Below, one piece after another: positions 1-7,409 of a stretch of 33,564 nt of DNA. The DNA is taken from positions 1 to 33,564 of the forward strand of contig DATLAJ010000066.1 of NCBI GenBank assembly GCA_035527515.1. Direction: 5' to 3'. The position numbers and the translations under genes are program-made. This DNA is from a bacterium. GTDB lineage: Bacteria > B130-G9. Positions within the stretch are counted from its first letter, which is position 1, and every line of letters begins with the position of its first letter. The notes beneath the pieces are model-generated. The model had not been told where the DNA came from. It ran no database searches and worked only from the letters and a program-made list of their open reading frames with translations.

Positions 1-1280
1 CCTCCAGTTCACCGCCGATGACCAACTGCACGATCGGCGGCAACACGGCGAACTACTACGGCGGGGGCATCTTCTGCTCCTCCTCCAGTTCTCCGCCGAT
101 GACCAACTGCACGATCAGCAGCAACACGGCGAACTACCACGGCGGGGGCATCTACTGCTATGGCGTCTCCAGTTCACCGCCGATGACCAACTGCACGATC
201 AGCGGCAACACGGCCAAATACGGCGGCGGGGGCATCTACTGCGGCTCCTTCAGTTCTCCGACGATGACCGACTGCACGATCAGCGGTAACACGGCGCATG
301 AAGGGGGCGGGATCTACTGCGGCTCCATCAGTTCTCGGACGATGACCAACTGCATAATCAACGGTAACACCGCGACCGATAAGGGCGGCGGCATCGCTTG
401 CTACAACTCATCGCTGACGTTAACGAATTGCACAATTGCGGACAACAAGGCGGATTATGACGAGGATGGCACTGGCGACGGCGGCGGCATCTGTTGCGAG
501 ACGAACGGCTCATTAACGCTGACGAACTGCATCCTTTGGGGCGACACCGCGGGCGGCGCGCCGAATGAGATCAGCGAAGTCGATGCCGGCGCGGTAACCG
601 TCAGCTACTCTGATGTAGATCAGGATGGATATGGCCACTCCGACTCGTGCGATCCCGACTCAGACAGCAATATAAGGTGTGACCCGGAGTTCGTGCCGAC
701 TGCGGACCCGCCATACACATACTACCTGGCGCACACAGGGCCGCAGGCGGGCAACAGCCCCTGCGTGGACGCGGGCTTAGGCGAACTGAGCGACTACGAC
801 CTGGGAGCTGGAATCACCACGTGCACGGACGGCCATGAGGATGGTAATGACGACGGTAACGGGAGCACCGGGCCGATCGACATGGGCTACCACTATGAGG
901 GCGAATACACCGGTAGCGGAAACACCTACATCGAGCTGGTGTCCTTCACTGCGCGGCCGGTTGGCTCTAGCATAGTGCTCACCTGGGAAACCGGCGCCGA
1001 GATCGACAACGCTGGGTTCGTAATCTATCGGGCGATTGCGGGCACGCTCGATTATCAGCAGATAAGCGACCTGATCGCAGCTGAGGGCAGCCCAAGCCTT
1101 GGCGCCTCATACAGCTTCACCGACGGCAACGTCGAGCGGGGCGTTTCATACAACTACTGGCTGATTGACATCGAGACGAGCGGCAAGTGGACATCACACG
1201 GGCCAGTGTCGGTCAAATTGCCAGTGAGCCTCAAATTGATCGAACTGCCAACTGCCAACCGCTCGATAGGAGGTAGATAA
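1..1280 (+). CDS. Secreted parallel beta-helix repeat protein, 5'-truncated by the window edge
   Basis: The frame is open to the first base, so the true start lies upstream. The visible part, about 425 residues, begins with at least five near-identical units of about 27 residues built on 'MTNCTISGNTA...GGGIYC', a pattern typical of right-handed parallel beta-helix or polymorphic-outer-membrane-type repeats. More divergent coils follow. Next comes a segment ending in 'DMGYHYEG', a usual end of such helices. The C-terminal region of about 110 residues contains 'LVSFTARPVGSSIVLTWETG' and 'DNAGFVIYRA', which resembles the fibronectin-like tail often attached to exported surface proteins. No enzyme motif is visible, and adhesion, surface-layer or polysaccharide-binding roles are all possible. 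The signal peptide, if any, is outside the window. The C-terminal codons carry the ribosome binding site of the following 39-codon ORF. Confidence 0.85.
   Translation, partial: SSSPPMTNCTIGGNTANYYGGGIFCSSSSSPPMTNCTISSNTANYHGGGIYCYGVSSSPPMTNCTISGNTAKYGGGGIYCGSFSSPTMTDCTISGNTAHEGGGIYCGSISSRTMTNCIINGNTATDKGGGIACYNSSLTLTNCTIADNKADYDEDGTGDGGGICCETNGSLTLTNCILWGDTAGGAPNEISEVDAGAVTVSYSDVDQDGYGHSDSCDPDSDSNIRCDPEFVPTADPPYTYYLAHTGPQAGNSPCVDAGLGELSDYDLGAGITTCTDGHEDGNDDGNGSTGPIDMGYHYEGEYTGSGNTYIELVSFTARPVGSSIVLTWETGAEIDNAGFVIYRAIAGTLDYQQISDLIAAEGSPSLGASYSFTDGNVERGVSYNYWLIDIETSGKWTSHGPVSVKLPVSLKLIELPTANRSIGGR
3..400 (+). repeat. Tandem coding repeats of 78-84 bp in the beta-helix gene
   Basis: The core 'atgaccaactgcacgatc' or a close variant recurs at about 18, 99, 183, 264 and 342, giving periods of 81, 84, 81 and 78 bp, all multiples of three. 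DNA identity between units is high, including synonymous positions, which suggests recent expansion by unequal recombination or slippage rather than old protein-level repetition. Confidence 0.85.
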
Positions 1281-1282
1281 TA

Positions 1283-1402
1283 ATGAAGACGAATAACGTT
1301 TACGAGGCGCCGAGAGTTCAGACATTTGATAACGAGGCGCTGACTGCGGCGCTTGGCCCGAGCTTATCGTACACGGGCTTTGGCGGCTCGCTGAAATGCT
1401 GA
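1283..1402 (+). CDS. 39-residue peptide, RiPP-precursor-like
   Basis: This is a short ORF starting 2 nt after the stop of the beta-helix gene. An AGGAGG Shine-Dalgarno lies at 1268-1273, 9 nt before the ATG, which is strong support for translation and probably coupling to the upstream gene. The peptide has an N-terminal part with 'NVYEAPRVQTF' (Tyr7, Pro10, Val12), acidic residues at 16 and 18, then a Gly/Ser-rich end 'LGPSLSYTGFGG' and a final Cys39. The YxxPx(V/L) spacing resembles leader motifs recognised by RiPP recognition elements, for example in lasso peptide leaders. The C-terminal part lacks the acidic ring residue a lasso peptide needs. No maturation enzyme is adjacent inside the window. 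The RiPP assignment is an inference; it could also be a short anchor or regulatory peptide. Confidence 0.5.
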   Translation: MKTNNVYEAPRVQTFDNEALTAALGPSLSYTGFGGSLKC

Positions 1403-1474
1403 TATTTCGAGCTGATAGCTGACAGGGTCTCAGGCAAGCCGAATGCCCGGCCACGATATGTCAGGCAGGATACT

Positions 1475-1668
1475 TCAATACTGCTGGAATAGCTGGCCCC
1501 ACTTGGTCTTGAGGGCCTCATCGACGCGCTTCTTGCCGATGAATGGGTACCAGTACCAGTCGTGGTAGATGATTGAGGCGGCGTATGACCAGGGGGCGAG
1601 GAAGGTTCGGAGCAGGAACTTCTCCGCGAAGTGCAGTGGGCCCCAGTATAGTGCCTTTTGGCCACGGC
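1475..1668 (-). pseudogene. 3' fragment of a DUF362-type gene
   Basis: On the minus strand this encodes about 64 residues, 'GRGQKALYWGPLHF' through 'KKRVDEALKTKWG' to a TGA at 1475-1477. It corresponds to the C-terminal end of the intact DUF362 protein at 3347-4432. It has no start or upstream coding region of its own: homology to the intact copy stops abruptly at about 1668, and beyond that lies the 3' end of the AbiEii-like gene. The last few residues differ from the intact copy (LFQQY against LFLSY). It is read as the remnant of a duplicated or interrupted DUF362 gene. Confidence 0.85.
1497..1668. repeat. 172-bp direct repeat, copy 1 (left flank of the AbiE-like module)
   Basis: By eye this copy differs from 3369-3540 at six positions (1514, 1520, 1544, 1613, 1637 and 1664), or about 97% identity, with no gaps and a constant offset of 1872. 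Both copies are in the same orientation. Similarity ends sharply at 1668/3540 on one side and thins out before 1497/3369 on the other. Confidence 0.9.
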
Positions 1669-1679
1669 CATCCCAGGCT

Positions 1680-2594
1680 TCACGACCACGGGCCCGGCGC
1701 GCTCCACGTTCTGTCAAATGTGTCACCCGAGGCTAAAGCATTCGAAACCGGGAGAAGGAAGAGAGAGACAAGCTCAATGACATTTGCCAGTTCGTTCGGG
1801 GCATCGACTATGCGGGTTCTACGCAGGAATGCAGACCATTGTGCTTGCTTTGAGCTGTCTTTGGTGAATGCCTCTGTCAGCGCTACTGGCTGAGACGCGA
1901 TATCCGTTTCTCGATGCGCAAAGGTCTGCTTGATGGCCTCCGCCAGCGTTTCTCCGTCGAAGTCGAACTGAGTAGAAAGGAGCCAGATATCAAAGAAATC
2001 CTTCATCCGGCTGTTCACGATACCAAGCCTGACCATCGCCTCGAACTTCTCGGCAATGGCGCTTTCCCGCGTGTAACCATCAAGTCTTGGGGCCGGCATA
2101 CCCAGGATTGTTGGATAATCCACGGTAACGGGCTCGGGGACCACAACGTCTCCAAATGCCACGTCAACCTGCATGAAAATGCGGGCAGCTCCAAGTGTTC
2201 CACGGAAGCGAACCCGGACTCCCTCGTATGCAGCCGTCTCAATTATTCTCTGACCCTCAACACTATCCGCGTCGAACAGAAGACCGTCGGGCTCCACCTC
2301 TTGAACGCAAATGTCCTTTATCACGTTGACAAGATCGTCAACCTCGTTCCTTGTCCTTCCCAGCAGATCGATATCCCTTGTCGGGCGAGAGATCGGCGCT
2401 CCCCAGACTGCAAACATCGTGGCTCCCTTGATAATGAAGCTGGAAGCATACGAAGATTTGCTGAGCCTGTATAAGAACCGCTCCATTGCGAAATACTGTA
2501 GCCATTCGTTAAACGGCCGTCCGGATCTTCTCGACTTGTTGAGAAGTCGCTGCCGAACGGAGGCGGCCACATCCACAACCGGCAGTTTCGTCAA
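1680..2594 (-). CDS. AbiEii/AbiGii-family nucleotidyltransferase toxin
   Basis: This 304-residue protein is of the AbiEii toxin type, the nucleotidyltransferase partner of type IV toxin-antitoxin and abortive-infection systems. 'KGATMFAVW' at about 56-64 followed by 'RPTRDIDLLG' at 70-79 supplies the GG/GS-like turn and the Asp74-x-Asp76 metal motif. 'AEKFEAMV' (Lys183) and 'NSRMKDFFDIW' (194-204) match the later Lys and R-x-K-D-x-x-D elements of the family. The ATG overlaps the stop of the upstream antitoxin-like gene by 4 nt (ATGA), typical of translational coupling. The stop lies 11 bp from the boundary of the DUF362 direct repeat, so the last dozen residues may be junction-derived. Family members transfer nucleotides to tRNA or other targets; the target here is unknown. 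Confidence 0.85.
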   Translation of the reverse strand: MTKLPVVDVAASVRQRLLNKSRRSGRPFNEWLQYFAMERFLYRLSKSSYASSFIIKGATMFAVWGAPISRPTRDIDLLGRTRNEVDDLVNVIKDICVQEVEPDGLLFDADSVEGQRIIETAAYEGVRVRFRGTLGAARIFMQVDVAFGDVVVPEPVTVDYPTILGMPAPRLDGYTRESAIAEKFEAMVRLGIVNSRMKDFFDIWLLSTQFDFDGETLAEAIKQTFAHRETDIASQPVALTEAFTKDSSKQAQWSAFLRRTRIVDAPNELANVIELVSLFLLPVSNALASGDTFDRTWSAPGPWS

Positions 2595-3202
2595 AACAGC
2601 GCCTCAAGGTATGGCCGAATCACGTTGCTCACGCGGCAGATGCGGGCGAATTCCATGAGCTTGTCTATGCTGAAATCTCTGCGCGTTCGGCACTCTTTCA
2701 GCGCCTCAATCACGACGTCCAGGCCGATTTTGTTGCGGAACTTGAAGCAGTCGGCGACCGTCTTCTCCAGGCAATAGATGCGGACCGGCACACCGTCTAT
2801 CGGGTGTGTCTCTATCCCAGCAGAAAAGGCTTTCCGACTAAACCAGAACACGCGCACAGGGGGGTGCACAAGTCTTGGTGGCTCCGCTCCTTTGATCCGG
2901 GCTATGTGGACCTCATGGGGGACCTGCGTTGTTACCTCGAAAAAGGTCAGTGCCGAGATCAGGCAGATTACGGCCTCGGGTATTCTGAGCGCCACCGTCA
3001 CAAGGTCGGGGTTCCCGATAGGCGGTATGTTCGGAAGTCGATAGAGCCCGCGAGAGACCTTTTCCACAAGCCCGGCATCCCTCATCGCATAAAGTGTTCT
3101 GGGCTGGATACCTGTTTTGAGAGCATCCTTGGTACGCAGGATGCCACCAGAGTGGCAGAAAATGTCCTTTGCCTTTTGGAAGGCGTTTCTAGTCTTGGTC
3201 AT
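2591..3202 (-). CDS. AbiEi-family antitoxin and transcriptional autorepressor
   Basis: The protein has about 203 residues. An N-terminal winged-helix segment, 'GGILRTKDALKTGIQPRTLY' through 'VEKVSRGLYRLP', matches the AbiEi antitoxin N-terminal domain. A C-terminal half of the AbiEi type follows, with 'YCLEKTVADCFKFRNKIGLDVVIEAL'-like sequence. In characterised AbiE systems this protein represses its own operon and neutralises AbiEii without direct contact. I chose the ATG at 3202; the frame also opens at a TTG at 3217, but that has no visible ribosome binding site. A perfect 8-bp inverted repeat at 3233-3250 sits just upstream, as expected for an autoregulated operon. The gene overlaps the toxin gene by 4 nt. 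Confidence 0.82.
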   Translation of the reverse strand: MTKTRNAFQKAKDIFCHSGGILRTKDALKTGIQPRTLYAMRDAGLVEKVSRGLYRLPNIPPIGNPDLVTVALRIPEAVICLISALTFFEVTTQVPHEVHIARIKGAEPPRLVHPPVRVFWFSRKAFSAGIETHPIDGVPVRIYCLEKTVADCFKFRNKIGLDVVIEALKECRTRRDFSIDKLMEFARICRVSNVIRPYLEALF

Positions 3203-3232
3203 CTCTAGCCTGTCCAAAGCATAAAATTACCT

Positions 3233-3250
3233 ATACTTATTCATAAGTAT
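3233..3250. promoter_or_regulatory. Inverted repeat, candidate AbiEi operator
   Basis: ATACTTAT-TC-ATAAGTAT is a perfect 8-bp inverted repeat with a 2-nt spacer, 30-50 nt upstream of the antitoxin start in an AT-rich tract. A related half-site, 'attcttat', follows at 3255-3262. Known AbiEi proteins bind inverted repeats in their own promoter; the assignment here rests on position and symmetry. Confidence 0.6.
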
Positions 3251-3346
3251 CGGTATTCTTATGCAAAAGACTTCGAGAGTCAACCCACGATCCAAGGAAC
3301 AGCTATGCCGTCCTAGATGCGCCGAAAACGCGAATCTCAAGCACAC

Positions 3347-4432
3347 TCAATAGCTCAGGAAGAGCCTCCCCCACTTGGTCTTGAGCGCCTCTTCGACGCG
3401 CTTCTTGCCGATGAAGGGGTACCAGTACCAGTCGTGGTAGATGATTGAGGCGGCGTATGACCAGGGGGCGAGGAAGGTTCGGAGGAGGAACTTCTCCGCG
3501 AAGTGCAGCGGGCCCCAGTATAGTGCCTTTTGGCCGCGGCTGGCGAAGGTGTTGGCTTTCTTCTGGAAGTGCCAATTGACCTCGGAGACGTCCTCACCGA
3601 CTATCTCGATTTCGTTGAAATCACCGCAGCCGAGGCCTTTCTCGTGCGCTATCCGGATGAACCTGATCTCAAGCGGGTCAAATCCCATCATGTGGGCGGA
3701 TACCGCGTCGATGGCAACCAGATCGGCGCTTGCGAGGATGTAGTCCTTGACGTGTGGGACCATGCATCTGGGCCCGGGGCCGTCCCCGGCGAAGGTGCCA
3801 TCCATCACGGCGAAGACGCCCGGGTGTATCTCCTTTTGAATGGTCAAGAGGTCAACAAGCGTCTCGTGAATCACGGAGTGTGTCCAGTGACGCTTCTCGT
3901 GTAATAGGCCGCCGAATGCGTTCTTCATTGCGCCCGTCATCGTCGTGAAGATGTGGGTCTTGATCGTGGGGAGCTGGATGATGTTGCTGCCGATGAGGCG
4001 CTTGGGTATCTGGATGCCGTTCTTGAAGATGTCAAACAGCGCGAGAATCTCGCCCTTGGGGTGGTAGGTTACCCACTCTTCGTCTTTCTCGTAAAGATGG
4101 ATGTTGCGGATGCCGTATTTCTCAAGGACTGGCTTGTGCTTGTTGGCGACCTCCCCTTTCTTGGTGGAGACAACGACGGTCCGATTGTGGGCGCCGTATA
4201 GCGAGTCGGCGGAATAGCCGTCCGCAAGCATTGTCTTAATGACGCCCTCGAGCTGCCAGGGCGTGGTTGAGCAGGCAGGATAGAAGACCTGCCAGGACAC
4301 GTTGATCTTGAGGGCGGTCTCCTTATCCTTCGGCAGATAGCTCTGGTAATTGGCCATCCGCATGAGCTTTGCGTAGTCGTCCAGAACCGTTTCTGGTTGA
4401 GTTTTCAAGACAGCGACGACTGGTTTAGCCAT
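3347..4432 (-). CDS. DUF362 domain-containing protein
   Basis: The protein has about 361 residues and a DUF362-like order: 'ALKINVSW' near the N terminus, 'LPTIKTHIFTTMTGAMKNAFGG' in the middle, 'VMDGTF' and 'ADLVAIDAVSAHMMG' further on, then an aromatic-rich C-terminal tail ('YHDWYWYPF'). No ferredoxin-like CxxCxxC cluster is present, unlike some DUF362 proteins. The biochemical function of this family is not established. I chose the ATG at 4432, which overlaps the leuD stop by 8 nt and is preceded by AAGGGAAC; the frame extends upstream to 4480 inside leuD, which is less likely. It is co-directional with leuC and leuD. The last 172 bp of coding sequence are duplicated at 1497-1668, beyond the toxin-antitoxin pair. 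Confidence 0.82.
   Translation of the reverse strand: MAKPVVAVLKTQPETVLDDYAKLMRMANYQSYLPKDKETALKINVSWQVFYPACSTTPWQLEGVIKTMLADGYSADSLYGAHNRTVVVSTKKGEVANKHKPVLEKYGIRNIHLYEKDEEWVTYHPKGEILALFDIFKNGIQIPKRLIGSNIIQLPTIKTHIFTTMTGAMKNAFGGLLHEKRHWTHSVIHETLVDLLTIQKEIHPGVFAVMDGTFAGDGPGPRCMVPHVKDYILASADLVAIDAVSAHMMGFDPLEIRFIRIAHEKGLGCGDFNEIEIVGEDVSEVNWHFQKKANTFASRGQKALYWGPLHFAEKFLLRTFLAPWSYAASIIYHDWYWYPFIGKKRVEEALKTKWGRLFLSY
3369..3540. repeat. 172-bp direct repeat, copy 2 (right flank of the AbiE-like module)
   Basis: This copy lies inside the intact DUF362 gene and encodes its C-terminal residues. Together with 1497-1668 it brackets about 1.7 kb holding the toxin-antitoxin pair. Confidence 0.9.
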
Positions 4433-5021
4433 ATTCTTGTTCCCTTTCACAGTTTCCACCCCCGATGTTTGCGAACTCAAACAATCCCCCTGCCTCGATA
4501 ATGGACAGGAGCACGGGGGGCATCGGCGCGCATTTGATCGTTTTCCTTCTCCCTCCTGGAAGGGTTATCTCACTGGTTTGGAGGGTTACCGACAGCTCGG
4601 CCCCGTCCTCGAGTCCCTCCAGCAGATGCCTCGCGCCGGCTTCTTCAAACGAGATGATCGCCATGCCGGAGTTTACTGCATTTCTAAAATATATCGGCGC
4701 AAACGACTGGGCGACAATCGCGTCTATCCCGAGGGTTCGGAGGCAATCTACCGCCTGCTGTCGGGACGAGCCAGCCCCGAAGTTGCGGCCTACAATAAGT
4801 ATCTTGTATTTTGACGCGATATCGGGGAAATGCTCCCATCCCTTGAGATTACCGAACGTGTATTGGCCCATTTTTGAGACATCTGTAACGTGTAAGTGGG
4901 CGTTGTGAAATATCATATCTGTGTCGATATTGTCGATCAGCGAGCCCTTCTCGTCACGTATCAGACACGCAGGCCCGGTAATCGGGCTAGTCTTGGGGGC
5001 TTTTGAATCTTGCACAGTCAT
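4425..5021 (-). CDS. leuD: Isopropylmalate dehydratase-type small subunit (LeuD family)
   Basis: This 198-residue protein is the swivelling small subunit of the aconitase superfamily, acting with the neighbouring large subunit. 'NIDTDMIFHN' is the family's DTD motif, but the usual 'IIPA' continuation is replaced by 'IFHN'. 'VGRNFGAGSSRQQA' is the conserved substrate-binding loop, with Ala where most LeuD proteins have Cys. 'FAPIYFRNAVNSGMAII' is also typical. I chose the ATG at 5021; an upstream in-frame start at 5132 would overlap leuC by 50 nt. The gene lies directly behind leuC and overlaps the DUF362 gene. Because leuA and leuB are not nearby and the DTD segment is atypical, the substrate could be a relative of isopropylmalate such as homoaconitate or another 2-alkylmalate. 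Confidence 0.85.
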   Translation of the reverse strand: MTVQDSKAPKTSPITGPACLIRDEKGSLIDNIDTDMIFHNAHLHVTDVSKMGQYTFGNLKGWEHFPDIASKYKILIVGRNFGAGSSRQQAVDCLRTLGIDAIVAQSFAPIYFRNAVNSGMAIISFEEAGARHLLEGLEDGAELSVTLQTSEITLPGGRRKTIKCAPMPPVLLSIIEAGGLFEFANIGGGNCEREQEYG

Positions 5022-5082
5022 TTCACATCCAGTGGTTCGGTCGTTTGACAGCAGCCTCGGCAAGCCTGACCCACATAGTAAC

Positions 5083-6327
5083 TCATTCTGGAACTCGTAT
5101 CTCACCGTAAATCGCCGAATAGGCCGCGACAACTGGGCTGGCTAGATAAGTCTCGCCCTCGCCCTGCTTGCCCAGGAAGTTGCGGTTACCGGTGCTTATT
5201 TGCACCTCGCCCCTACCGGTCATGCCGGCCTGGCCAGCCGCACAGCCGGCGCAGCCAGGGTTGAGTATTATGGCTCCGGCGTCGTATAGTTTTGAGAGTA
5301 TGCCGTCCTTCAATAGGCGGCCATAGATCGCCCTTGTCGTGGGCGCTATTCTCAGCATGAGATCTCTCTTGACCTTCCGACCCTCCAGGATGCTCGCCGC
5401 AATGCTGATGTCCTCGTATCGGCCATTGGTGCAAGAGCCGATCAAGACCGAGTCAATCCGCGTTCCGGCAACTTCGGACACATCCACCACCGAGCAAGGG
5501 TTGCCCGGAAGGGCTATCTTGGGCCTAAGCTCCGAGACATCGATCTCAAGCTCCCGCGCATAAACTGCCCCATCGCCGGGCGAGGCGATCAGCCCTTGGC
5601 GATCGGCCTTGTCAATTCCTAGTTCGTCCAACACTTCGTCATTGGGCGCGATCAGCCCCGCAACGCCGCCCGCCTCAGTAATGAGGCTTGAGAGCGTAAT
5701 ACGGCCCGAAAGGCCGAGCGCATCGACCGCATTTCCGCCGAACTCTATGGCCATACCGAGCGCCCCTGAGGGCCCAATGGTTCCCAAGAGATGAAGCGCG
5801 AGGTCCTTGGCGGTTACCGGGAACCCGAAACCGCCGGACATCATGACGCGCAGCGTCTCGGGCACCTTGAACCAGACCTTTCGCGTTTTGAAAGCAAACG
5901 CCGAGTCCCGGTCGCCCATCCCAAGGCCTAGCGCGCCAACAGCGCCGAGGAGGTTCAGATGGCTATCGGTTCCTGTGACCGTCGAGCCAGGCAGGCAGTG
6001 CCCCTCGTCGATGAGCACGTGCGAACCAATGCCACCGTTGACGTCGTAAACACGTATCCCGTGCTTTTTGGCGAATATGCGAATGGTCTGCTGGTTGTTA
6101 GCGTACCCGATCGTGTTGGCAGGCGCCTGACAGTCGAATGTAAATAGCGTTCCGGACGGGTCCAGGACAGGATTCTCCGGATACTCACGCTCAAGGTGCG
6201 CCACGACGTTTGCGCCGCCGAAATCGCGCGCCGTAACAAGGTCGAGCGAGAGCCAGACGACATCGCCCGGCTTGGCCTCAGCTAGCGTGTGCGCCGAGAC
6301 TATTCTCTCGATGAGTGTCTTAGCCAA
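5083..6327 (-). CDS. leuC: Isopropylmalate dehydratase-type large subunit (LeuC/homoaconitase family)
   Basis: This 414-residue protein is of the shorter LeuC class found in archaea and many bacteria. It opens with 'KTLIERIVSAHT', has 'TVTGTDSHLNLLGAVGALGLG' mid-protein, and carries the three 4Fe-4S ligands Cys299 ('IGSCTNGR'), Cys359 and Cys362 ('NPGCAGCAAG'). 'STGNRNFLGKQG' near residues 378-389 is the usual final active-site loop. The start is TTG at 6327, with GAGG at about 6336-6340 upstream. The enzyme isomerises a 2-hydroxy acid by dehydration and rehydration together with the adjacent LeuD-type subunit. Substrate choice between isopropylmalate, homoaconitate and related acids cannot be fixed from sequence. 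Confidence 0.9.
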   Translation of the reverse strand: MAKTLIERIVSAHTLAEAKPGDVVWLSLDLVTARDFGGANVVAHLEREYPENPVLDPSGTLFTFDCQAPANTIGYANNQQTIRIFAKKHGIRVYDVNGGIGSHVLIDEGHCLPGSTVTGTDSHLNLLGAVGALGLGMGDRDSAFAFKTRKVWFKVPETLRVMMSGGFGFPVTAKDLALHLLGTIGPSGALGMAIEFGGNAVDALGLSGRITLSSLITEAGGVAGLIAPNDEVLDELGIDKADRQGLIASPGDGAVYARELEIDVSELRPKIALPGNPCSVVDVSEVAGTRIDSVLIGSCTNGRYEDISIAASILEGRKVKRDLMLRIAPTTRAIYGRLLKDGILSKLYDAGAIILNPGCAGCAAGQAGMTGRGEVQISTGNRNFLGKQGEGETYLASPVVAAYSAIYGEIRVPE

Positions 6328-6479
6328 AGTTACTGAGCCTCAGTCTTGTCGTCATTTGGACACACCGGCAGTCTTCAAAATGACATCTGCGTGAAAAACT
6401 GGCCCGGCGAACTGTCCATTCCCCAAATAAGGCATGGCCAAATCCCAACATGAACCAGAATCTACACTATTAGGCCATG

Positions 6480-7409
6480 TCAAACCTGGCCCTTGAACCA
6501 ATCGAGCGTCCGCCTCAGGCCCTCTTCGAGGCCGACTTTCGGCTCCCAGGCAAGCACCTCCAGGGCCTTGCTGATGTCAGGCCGGCGACACTTCGGGTCA
6601 TCGACAGGCAGCTGCCTGTAAGCGATCCCCGCCTCGTTACTCGTCAGCTGGTTGATCTTCTTGGCAAAATCGAGAATCGACATCTCGTCTGGGTTACCGA
6701 TGTTCGTCGGGTCTGTTTCGCTCGACGTCGCGAGCCGAAACAGGCCGTCCACGAGGTCGGAGACATAGCAGAACGAGCGAGTCTGCGACCCGTCGCCATA
6801 CACTGTGAGTGGTTCATTCGCAAGCGCCTGACAGATGAAGTTAGGGACAACGCGCCCGTCCCTGAGCCGCATTCTGGGCCCGAACGTGTTGAATATCCTC
6901 GCTATCCTGGTCTTGACTGCGTGGTATCTATGGTAGGCCATAGTCAGGGCCTCGGCAAAGCGTTTGGCCTCGTCATAGACGCCTCGCGGCCCAATAGGAT
7001 TGACGTTTCCCCAATAGCTTTCCTTCTGCGGGTGGTGCTCTGGGTCCCCATAAACCTCCGAGGTCGAGGCAAGGATAAGCGTGGCGTTTTTGGCCTTAGC
7101 AAGCCCCAGGGCGTTCAATGTCCCGAGCGCTCCCACCTTCATCGTCTGGATCGGCAGCTCCAGGTAGTCCACGGGACTGGCGGGGCTGGCCAGATGAAAC
7201 ACGTAATCCAGCGGCCCATTGACGAAGAGGTAATTGGTCACGTTGTATTTCAGAAACGTGAACCGCTCGTTCTTGATATGCGCAATGTTATCTGTTGTCC
7301 CAGTTATGAGGTTGTCGATACAGATAACCTCATGCCCTGCATCAAGCAAGAAATCACACAAATGCGAGCCGATAAAGCCCGCACCGCCAGTGACCAAAGA
7401 CCTAGGCAC
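6480..7409 (-). CDS. UDP-glucuronate decarboxylase (UDP-xylose synthase), extended SDR
   Basis: This 309-residue extended short-chain dehydrogenase has an NAD-binding '[11 protein letters not shown]' at 6-16, '[11 protein letters not shown]' at 72-82 (a UDP-xylose synthase hallmark), '[10 protein letters not shown]' around 114-123, and the catalytic pair Tyr145 and Lys149 in 'YDEAKR'. '[16 protein letters not shown]' and '[13 protein letters not shown]' also match the family. It probably converts UDP-glucuronate to UDP-xylose in the cytoplasm. It starts with GTG, overlaps the end of the UDP-glucose dehydrogenase gene by 8 nt and has GGAGGTGG upstream, so the two are co-translated and form consecutive steps. 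A dTDP-glucose dehydratase or UDP-glucuronate epimerase activity is less likely, given the SPASP motif. Confidence 0.9.
   Translation of the reverse strand: MPRSLVTGGAGFIGSHLCDFLLDAGHEVICIDNLITGTTDNIAHIKNERFTFLKYNVTNYLFVNGPLDYVFHLASPASPVDYLELPIQTMKVGALGTLNALGLAKAKNATLILASTSEVYGDPEHHPQKESYWGNVNPIGPRGVYDEAKRFAEALTMAYHRYHAVKTRIARIFNTFGPRMRLRDGRVVPNFICQALANEPLTVYGDGSQTRSFCYVSDLVDGLFRLATSSETDPTNIGNPDEMSILDFAKKINQLTSNEAGIAYRQLPVDDPKCRRPDISKALEVLAWEPKVGLEEGLRRTLDWFKGQV

Noticed and set aside
1283-1402. Assignment of the small peptide as a lasso peptide precursor.
   Set aside because: The putative core has no Asp or Glu at ring-forming distance, and the conserved Thr-x-Gly junction does not fit.
1400-1492. 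In-frame continuation of 29 codons after the TGA of the 39-codon ORF, raising a selenocysteine possibility.
   Set aside because: The region overlaps the 3' end of the DUF362 fragment on the other strand, the codons look random, and no convincing SECIS-like hairpin was found.
1914-2474. Plus-strand frames over the AbiEii-like gene.
   Set aside because: They are shadows of a recognised toxin gene with no domain of their own.
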